Below are positions 12,485-64,000 of a stretch of 64,000 bases of DNA, piece after piece. The stretch is from assembly GCA_054601695.1 (NCBI GenBank), contig BAAHQB010000240.1:186001-250000 (forward strand), written 5' to 3'. The position numbers and the translations under genes are program-made. Under the pieces are notes generated by a model, which saw only the letters and a list, made by a program, of their open reading frames with translations, was not told where the DNA came from and ran no database searches. The DNA comes from Amorphochlora amoebiformis (Eukaryota; Cercozoa; Chlorarachniophyceae). How positions within the stretch are numbered: the stretch's first letter is position 1; the number at the start of each line of letters is the position of its first letter.

Positions 12485-12672
12485 TTAAATTTATTTACTA
12501 TGATGATGTATTCTGCATATTAGTCCATATTTCCAGATATTTTCATAGTATCTACCATCTAGAGCCTAACAGATAGATAGGACAGTGCCGTTGGAATGAC
12601 ACATTGTTTGTAAGATTCGCTATGAACTATGAACAAGCGGGCAAGTTAATGTAGTGAAACAAAAGGTCTATT
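11163..12672. other. Convergent intergenic region with CTAG/TACGTA-rich tract
   Basis: Lies between the 3' end of the plus-strand frame at 11162 and the GCP3 stop. 11405-11460 is a CTCCGG/CTACGC short repeat. 11690-12340 is unusually rich in the self-complementary words CTAG, GTAC and TACGTACG. 12420-12482 is (TA)n. No gene is recognised. Confidence 0.6.
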
Positions 12673-32026
<19,354 letters not shown>

Positions 32027-32269
32027 TGTGCGTTGTTTCAACTTTGCTCTTAAAAACGTGCTTTGTCGGCCTGTAGGGCGGTCACCGGCGTTGATATACC
32101 GGTTCGCGCGCGCCACGCTCACCCGCCAGGTAGGATTCCGGGACCACCGCGGGACTTCCAGAGTCGCACAACCGCGAATTTTCAGGAGAGTTCTCATTTC
32201 TTAATTCCGCGGCCGAAAAGTTGGTCTCGGCGTGGAGACGGAGAATTCGTTCGCATAAAGGACAAAGCC
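32027..32269. promoter_or_regulatory. Shared divergent promoter region, GCP3 and eS30
   Basis: 243 bp separate the GCP3 start codon (32026, minus) from the eS30 start codon (32270, plus). The region is free of (TA)n and clearly more G/C-rich than its surroundings (GCGCGCGCC-type words near 32105), as expected of a compact bidirectional promoter. No TATA box is evident. Confidence 0.7.
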
Positions 32270-32558
32270 ATGGGTGATACTTGCTTTTTTGGCAAGCTGT
32301 TGATAGGGAAAAGAAGGGATGTGGCGAAAGTTAGGGGGATGTGGTAAGGTTTACTAATGTTTGTAAAATCTCACAGGTAAAGTACACGGATCGCTCGCTC
32401 GTGCAGGAAAAGTCAAGAACCAGACCCCGAAGGTCGACAAGGTTCCCAAGAAGAAAAAGCCTAGAGGACGTGCCTTCAAGCGCATGCAGCACAATCGTCG
32501 CTACGTCAATGTCGCCACTGGTCCGGGAAAGAAGCGCGGACCCAACTCTCAGTCGTAA
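32270..32558 (+). CDS. RPS30: 40S ribosomal protein eS30, two exons
   Basis: Small basic ribosomal protein of the small subunit. Exon 1 is only ATGG (32270-32273). The intron 32274-32376 has GTGATA at its 5' end, a branch-point-like TTACTAAT at 32351-32358 and CTCACAG at its 3' end. Exon 2 (32377-32558) gives [15 protein letters not shown], then [35 protein letters not shown] and a stop at 32556-32558, 61 residues in all. This covers the complete eS30 sequence. There is no ubiquitin-like fusion upstream as in animals (FAU). The split immediately after the start codon is typical of ribosomal protein genes with a first intron that may enhance expression. Confidence 0.96.
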
Positions 32559-33414
32559 ACAGACTAAATGAGGTAGAAACCATTCCAAGAAATTTCTGGG
32601 TGAGGGGAAAGGCTTTGTTAGTCTAATACGGTTCATTGCCTTTCAGCTGCCGCCTTGCCTTCATTCACCTGGATATCTCCATAGACCATCGCACGTGAGT
32701 TTTGGGTTTCAGGGTGGTATGAGGAATGTAGCGTGCGTAGAGACAGGCATCACTTTTCAGCTTTGTGCAGTTCATATACATCATCACAGAAATATACAAC
32801 AAATTCGGAATTACTACTCTCAAATTAAGCTTTGGGCAATGGACGTTAGAAATTGGTATACAACTCGTTTATTTACACTCACAAAGTCTAGAAAGTATTT
32901 ATCTTGCAACTTACAATATACTGACTAAATATAATATCAATATTTGATCATATATCGTAGAGATATCTATATTTAACTTAGTATTAAAACGTTGAAACGG
33001 TATCGATCATGATATCTATGAACTATAGATAAATAAACTACTATTCTAGCTAGTACTAGAGTATACTAGACTAGCTAGCAGCTACTCTAGTACTATACTA
33101 GCTATAGTACTACTAGACTAGTACTAGCTATAGCTAGTATAGAGCTAGCTAGACATATGCAGTGCCCACAGCCTAGATATATAGACAGCCTAGACAGCTA
33201 CTAGTACCAGAGTAAGTATAAATAAATCCCAGGAACTAATCTGAACTTCTCCAGTGTCTAGAGTTGCTAGATTGCATGATCGATCGCGAAGAACTCGGAG
33301 TTTCTCTAGTAATCTAGGTAATGGCTGTCTCCGATCGCGGACTACTCCGTACGTACTCACCGTGCATGGCCGCCGGGAAGCATGTACATCGGACATGTCA
33401 CGTGCCAGTCCGGT
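32559..33414. other. Convergent intergenic region with CTAG-rich tract
   Basis: Lies between the eS30 and LSM14 stop codons. 33040-33160 is dominated by CTAG, TAGCTA and GTACTAG words on both strands. No gene is recognised. Confidence 0.65.
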
Positions 33415-37268
<3,854 letters not shown>

Positions 37269-37574
37269 CTGGAATTCACGCAAAAGTCAAATATACTCAC
37301 ACACTCACAAACATCCAGCAAATCTCTGACTTCATGCCTGAATTGGGGGGGTATACGAGAAAATGGGGGCGAATCTAACCGTCCGCGGACATGCTCCCGG
37401 GACCGCGCGAAATTTGTCAGAAAGTTTTGGAAATATTCGGCTTTCTGGGGAAGGTGACATGACAGCGTGACAGATGACTTTGAAGAACGTAGCGATATAT
37501 CACATACAACAAGCCGTTACAGAACACATACATCACACGCGCCAAACCTTGGCGGCATCCGGTGCTCGAACCCG
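37269..37574. promoter_or_regulatory. Shared divergent promoter region, LSM14 and FtsZ
   Basis: About 300 bp between LSM14 exon 1 (minus) and the FtsZ start (plus), free of TA repeats. It may also contain an unrecognised first exon of LSM14. No clear core-promoter motif is visible. Confidence 0.5.
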
Positions 37575-43381
<5,807 letters not shown>

Positions 43382-43552
43382 GTGACGTCATCAACACAAA
43401 CACAAACATTGCATCACCAACACACAACCATAACATCAACACATCCCTAATATAACCTTCTCGTGAGCGAGTAGATTTCGATCTCCTCGAAGCCTCTCCC
43501 CTCCCTCTCTCTCGTTTCGAATTCGGGATCTTGGTTCCTTCAACTATTCCAG

Positions 43553-43906
43553 GGTCTGTTTAGATTGCCCTCAAGGTGGGATGGTCCATTAAGGCAACAT
43601 TATAACCCTAAGGCAACGTTATAACCCTAACAGGACGAGCCTCTTGATCCAGGGAGGTTTAAACCCGGGTAATACATATGTACGTTTACACGTGCATTTG
43701 TATATATGTGTGCATGTGTGTGCATGTGTGTGTATATATCTGCAGTATTTGTATGTGTGTATATATATCTGCAGTATTTGCATGTGTGTGTATATATCTG
43801 CAGTATAGGTGTAAGAGTGACGTGTTTAGGTCTGCCGGATTTATGGCGTTCGGTCCAGGCTCCGACGTTGGAAATGGGTATGGATTACCGATTTCTTTGT
43901 ATAGCA

Positions 43907-43951
<45 letters not shown>

Positions 43952-44957
43952 ATTTTCATATGAATGAATATACATATATATATATATATATCCATATATG
44001 TATCTATATATGTTTTTATACATGCATATATATATATATATATATATCCACATATAATATATATATATAATATATATATATAAATTTACAGACACACATA
44101 TATATATATATATGCATGTATGCAAAGCTAGAAGTCATGGCGGGCCCAGTTCCAAGCCTAACCTCTCAACCCAACCCTAACCCCCCAACCATAAGCCTCA
44201 ACCATAAGCCTAACTACCTAACGGCTAAGCAGCTAATCAGATTTTTTTTAAGGATCCCGTCCAACACGTTCTCCCGCTCACCAGACCCGTACAGTGATCA
44301 CCCCAAATCCTCGAACCAATTCAGGTTAATACCCCGATTTCGGCTGCTTTGCTTACCTTCCGATGTCCTATGTGGCAAGGGAGGCTGAGAGTTAGAAAAG
44401 AGAGAGGGGGATATTGACGGTAGGTTCAGACGCAGGAGAGAGACGCGACTAGAAGTTGCATTCTTGTCTTCACAAACACTTACTTTGTTTTTTGTATATC
44501 TCTTTTTCCCCTCTATTCTCACGACGCTGTGTTTATCTGTGTTGTCCTGAAATTCGAACGACCACCACAGCCAAAGTTACTATGAATCACCGGAATCTGA
44601 ATCGGGTTATAATAACAATGCGGATGCCTACCAAGAGCAAGATGAAGGTGGGACAAACACAGGCGGACAACCCTGACAGAACCAACAAACCAACTAATCT
44701 ACTTGTCTTGAACACACTCTTAACATTCTGAGAAAGAATCCCTCTCAATCGCTCTCTCTCTCTCGCTTTTGTTTACCCTTTTCACAATCCTACCTCGACC
44801 CTGTTTACGTTGTCCGTAAGGAATCCTAATGTAAGGAAGTCAAGCTACAAGTGACTCTTTCGTTGTCATAATGTCAACAATTTTCGGCAATTGTGCGGAT
44901 TCTTTTCTTAAATTTGTGTATGTATGTACATATACTCTTCGTCTAGATAGATGGATA

Positions 44958-45007
<50 letters not shown>

Positions 45008-45434
45008 TATATTACATCTATACTTACACGTGAATATATATGTATATGTGTACATAAAAAGAAGTATGTGTTTATATATAGAAGAGGACGATCCAAAGCA
45101 GAGTAACAAAGACCTGGGCCCCAAACGGGGGTATGTAAAAACAATAATCAAAATAATCATCATGAAAACATATATATATATATTATATTATATATATATA
45201 TATATATATACATATATATATCTGTGTGTATGTATGTGGAAATATACGCATTTTATCACATATGTCATATCAATATGAGTAGACACATTTGTCAAAACAT
45301 ATTTGTTTAAATATATATATATATATATATATAAAATTGTGTGTATGTCCATGTATATCTTATTCATATATATTTGAATATAAATAGTACTTATAACTTA
45401 GGCTTGGTGGGTGGTGGTACTGGTGGCGTAATTA
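43553..45434 (+). other. Candidate 3' exons of FtsZ (C-terminal tail)
   Basis: The FtsZ core ends at 43381 without a stop. Splice-flanked open segments downstream are about 43553-43575, 43628-43661, 43810-43880, 44251-44323, 44567-44640, 45081-45128 and 45404-45434, the last ending in a stop. Depending on phase, the tail is either basic (44567: KVTMNHRNLNRVIITMRM) or acidic (YESPESESGYNNNADAY, then [17 protein letters not shown] and a Trp-rich LGGWWYWWRN end). Which of these are used cannot be decided by eye. Variable C-terminal linkers are normal in FtsZ. Confidence 0.4.
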
Positions 45435-45869
45435 GGAGCAGTAATTAAATGTATCCATAGTACTTGTACTAGAGTGTGTTGTAGCCTGCGCCGCTGGCCG
45501 GGTGTTTCAATTGACGCGCATGCGCAAGTTGTTACGATCTTTTTAGAATTTATTCGAATTAAATACACACCTAGAATAACGTGTTTAGATTTTGGAGGTT
45601 GGGGCCCGCTGTATTGCTAGTAGTCTAGGTAGTACTAGCATCGTCTAGATCGTAGATACACGACCACGGTGAAGGTAAACCACGTGGATAGTAGATAGTC
45701 TAGATAGTAGATGTATTTTGATTATAATTCTAGTAATCCTATTAATTCGAGGTGAGGTTGGTGAAAGGGGATTGTTTGAATGTCTAGATGTATACCTAGG
45801 TATACTGATTATAAATCATGACAGACATGATCACACTCTGACACTGACTGATTTAAAACCATACTGACT
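45435..45869. other. Convergent intergenic region with CTAG-rich tract
   Basis: Lies between the putative FtsZ end and the aldo/keto reductase stop. 45610-45800 is rich in TCTAG, AGTCTAG and TAGTAG words. Nothing coding is recognised. Confidence 0.55.
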
Positions 45870-53209
<7,340 letters not shown>

Positions 53210-53247
53210 CTGTTACATGTGTAAAATACATGGAACATACTGAATAT

Positions 53248-53296
<49 letters not shown>

Positions 53297-53394
53297 GTTC
53301 ATATATATGCATATATATATTTATAGATACAAACACATGTAAAAGCAACGATACAAATGGCATATAGCACGAGAACGCACCTCGAAGAATAGAT

Positions 53395-53640
53395 ATCGAT
53401 AGCGTGCAGAAACATACTCACAGCCACATTAGAGAATGATGGGACGGAGATCTGGAGATTCACTGGAGATGGTACTGAGCGGTACTACCTGGCACTATCC
53501 GTTTCAGACTATTAGGTTGCAGGCTGTAGCGTCACGCCATGTCACGCTCCCGAAACTTCCTGGAAAGTTCTAGTACTTCACAAATTGGGGTTGTTCGTCC
53601 AAGCAAGCAAGTTTTTGAAATGAAATAGAAATAAACGAAC
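53395..53640 (+). mobile_element. Dispersed repeat family, copy 3
   Basis: Shares GATAGCGTG, GGAGATCTGGAGATT, GGTACTACC, GACTATTAGGTTGCA and GCGTCACGCCATGTCACGCT with copies 1 and 2. It lies between the aldo/keto reductase 5' exons and the 3' end of the secreted-module gene. Confidence 0.6.
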
Positions 53641-53689
53641 TCGAACGCCCACAACCATACTATGGAATACTGCTGCTATACCATACTAA

Positions 53690-53774
<85 letters not shown>

Positions 53775-53807
53775 AATATGTGCATATAAAAATATACACA
53801 GACAAAC

Positions 53808-53844
<37 letters not shown>

Positions 53845-54192
53845 TATATTTGTATACATATGTATATGTATGTATGTATCGGTTTCCAGATATCGCGGAC
53901 ATATGATGAGATAACAAATTCGATATGAAAAAGTGTGTGATTTTTTTGACGGTGTGACGTGTCTGTATCGGGATTGCGTGATGTGTCCGTAGCGGGATTG
54001 TGTTGTGTGGGTGTGTTGGATACCTGAGCGTAAAGGACGGATTGCTGTTGTCGTTGGGTTTGAGGGTTCGCCAGTGGACCATGGCCTACAGAACAAAACG
54101 GAATGCTACAAACCAGCCACGAACGGGACACTCAGAGAGCTGAAGAGGGTATATATATATATATATGTGTGTGCGTTTGATATGACCGAAAC

Positions 54193-62185
<7,993 letters not shown>

Positions 62186-62346
62186 CTCCTATCTTGTCCG
62201 CTTATCCGCGCGGGACAATGTGACACTTTGTCTGTGACACAGGTAAGTGACAAACGGGATTACACAGGTCACGATGAGTGACAGCGTCACAGCTCCACGT
62301 GCCACTGTAAGACGACACGCGCGGAACCTTCGCGGCGACAGAATTC
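62186..62346. promoter_or_regulatory. Divergent promoter region, secreted-module gene and small membrane protein
   Basis: 160 bp, free of TA repeats and richer in G/C, between the start codon at 62185 (minus) and 62347 (plus). Confidence 0.5.
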
Positions 62347-62538
62347 ATGGCGCACTTGGTCGCCGAGCCCTTGGCCATCGCCGCCCTCGCCTCCGCCTTG
62401 ACCAGCGGAGCCATTGGCTTGGCGATCTATTACCGTTATTGCCGGCGTTCGGTGCGGACGGTGCGGAGAGCGGACGGGAGGGTGCAGAGGCTGGCGGCCG
62501 GCTCCGAGCCGATAAAGCTTATTTCTGCGGGAAAGTAA
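62347..62538 (+). CDS. Small single-span membrane protein (63 residues)
   Basis: G/C-rich frame starting MAHLVAEPLAIAALASALTS, continuing through GAIGLAIYYRY to a basic C-terminal tail (CRRSVRTVRRADGRVQR) and a TAA stop. One hydrophobic helix spans about residues 8-30 with positive charges following it, so a single-pass membrane protein with a basic domain after the span is likely. I recognise no family. A donor-like GGGAAA/GTAATC sits just before the stop, so it could instead be the first exon of a longer gene, although phases do not fit the exons at 63180. Confidence 0.5.
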   Translation: MAHLVAEPLAIAALASALTSGAIGLAIYYRYCRRSVRTVRRADGRVQRLAAGSEPIKLISAGK

Positions 62539-62825
62539 TCCCCACTTGATTAGAGCTTGTGAATGAATTTGTGAGCTAAGAGTAGATGATAGGCAAGGGA
62601 GGGGGGGGGAAAGAGCGTTCGAGGGGAAAAGTGTGAAGACGCGAAACAGGAGTCGAGGATGTGGAGGTTGGGGTGTGATGGTTTGTTGTCTTTTGTGATT
62701 GATTTTTTAATGACTTTTTTATTGTTAGAACACAGAGGTTCTCAGACTGGCTTAGGAGGGAGTCTAACTTTGGTGGTTGAAATATAAATACAATATATAC
62801 CGGATGTATATACTTATATACATAC

Positions 62826-62856
<31 letters not shown>

Positions 62857-62866
62857 TACATATGTA

Positions 62867-62929
<63 letters not shown>

Positions 62930-62932
62930 ATA

Positions 62933-62969
<37 letters not shown>

Positions 62970-63015
62970 GTACGTCGCTTTATATATAACTAAATCATGT
63001 ATGTACATATATACA

Positions 63016-63086
<71 letters not shown>

Positions 63087-63179
63087 CATACAATATATAT
63101 ATATATATATATATATTATGTATGCACGAGAGGATGTTTATTAGAAGCTTACAAATATCAATTTACATATTATGTTCAG

Positions 63180-63251
63180 GTGGCCTGGACCGCAAAACCT
63201 TGCTTGACTTAGCGATGAATGCAACCTTTAGGAATAACGGTATATACCGGT

Positions 63252-63297
<46 letters not shown>

Positions 63298-63571
63298 TTA
63301 TTTATTATTTATTTCTATATGTATAATATGTAAATGTTTATAATGTCTATCTTCCTATATTTACATAGATTATATGTATTATTTGTACATTGTCTAAATT
63401 CTAATCTTAACCAATAGCGGCGATTTTAAGTCAGATTCTTGAGCAAAAAGCGAGAGACACAGGTAAACTTCTTCGAAGGAGCTTCGGGTACTAATTATAT
63501 TTATAATCGACGTATGAAAATACCGCTAAATTGCTTATAATCTCGGTGCTGTAAAATATATTATATAAATA

Positions 63572-63617
<46 letters not shown>

Positions 63618-63712
63618 AAATATATATATATATATATATATATGAACCACGTATTTGACATTTACATGCACATGTAGGAGTTCAGGATGGAATTCCAACC
63701 CTTTATTCATAG
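63180..63712 (+). CDS. Last three exons of a gene with a bL20-like C-terminus
   Basis: Splice-flanked, phase-consistent exons 63180-63239, 63418-63462 and 63678-63712 read GLDRKTLLDLAMNATFRNN, then AAILSQILEQKARDTG, then VQDGIPTLYS and a TAG. The first piece resembles the bL20 C-terminal helix pattern (L-x-RK-x-L-x-DLA-x-N). The basic N-terminal L20 helix expected before it is not visible upstream, so the assignment is weak. If right, this would be a nucleus-encoded organellar large-subunit protein. Confidence 0.35.
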
Positions 63713-63844
63713 CCATAAAAGATGGGACACAAAGGTACTCCCAAACCACCCTATATACCCAAAACACGCCCCTTACATACCCTATATTAAGTATACACTA
63801 TATATATATGTATGTATATATATATACATATGTATGTATAATAA

Positions 63845-63909
<65 letters not shown>

Positions 63910-63966
63910 TGGTATTTATAGATTGTCAATATATTATATGTATACAACCCTTTCCTAATTCTAGTG

Positions 63967-64000
<34 letters not shown>

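Noticed and set aside
32331-32636. Open frames overlapping eS30 in other frames
   Set aside because: The eS30 frame is unmistakable; the others are shadows.
62247-62549. 100-residue frame overlapping the small membrane protein
   Set aside because: Arg/His-rich shadow frame of a G/C-rich segment. The alternative frame has a clear hydrophobic helix and a natural stop.

Overview
This window is nuclear DNA of an intron-rich eukaryote, most likely an alga with a complex (secondary) plastid. The evidence is spliceosomal GT-AG introns everywhere, eukaryotic ribosomal proteins (eS4, eS30), a gamma-tubulin complex gene, interstitial TTAGGG-type telomeric repeats, and a multi-exon FtsZ whose first exon encodes a signal-peptide-like stretch followed by an Arg/Ser-rich stretch, as expected of a bipartite plastid presequence. 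I cannot name the species. The base texture is extreme: almost every intron and intergenic region is built from (TA)n tracts up to about 150-320 bp, with many 15-40 bp minisatellites. Most open frames of I/Y repeats are just (TA)n read as codons and are not genes.

Layout. 1-2044: 3' part of eS4 (+). 3.5-3.8 kb: small tRNA-like cluster (-). 5.3-6.0 and 8.7-9.4 kb: two intronless diverged copies of an unrecognised basic Ser-rich protein (-), with a duplicated ~350 bp block between them. 10.3-11.2 kb: a damaged acidic S/D-rich frame and a short basic duplicated frame (+). 12.7-32.0 kb: one 19-kb gene (-) of at least 37 small exons encoding gamma-tubulin complex protein GCP3/Spc98. 32.3-32.6 kb: eS30 (+), divergent from GCP3. 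33.4-37.3 kb: LSM14/Scd6-type mRNP protein (-). 37.6-43.4 (perhaps 45.4) kb: FtsZ (+), divergent from LSM14. 45.9-53.2 kb: aldo/keto reductase (-). 54.2-62.2 kb: secreted protein with repeated 'RPVY...GRWIVG' modules (-). 62.3-62.5 kb: small membrane protein (+), divergent from it. 63.2-63.7 kb: last exons of a gene whose end resembles bL20 (+).

The exons were joined by hand. Adjacent exons agree in phase almost throughout, which is the main support for the models. The genes are unrelated housekeeping genes (translation, mRNP, microtubule nucleation, organelle division, redox), arranged as alternating divergent and convergent pairs. Three divergent pairs share short (160-310 bp) promoter regions. 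The convergent gaps carry CTAG/GTAC-rich self-complementary tracts. The most unusual features are the TA-saturated introns, several partial exon-edge duplications inside GCP3 and FtsZ introns, and the uncharacterised paralog pair.
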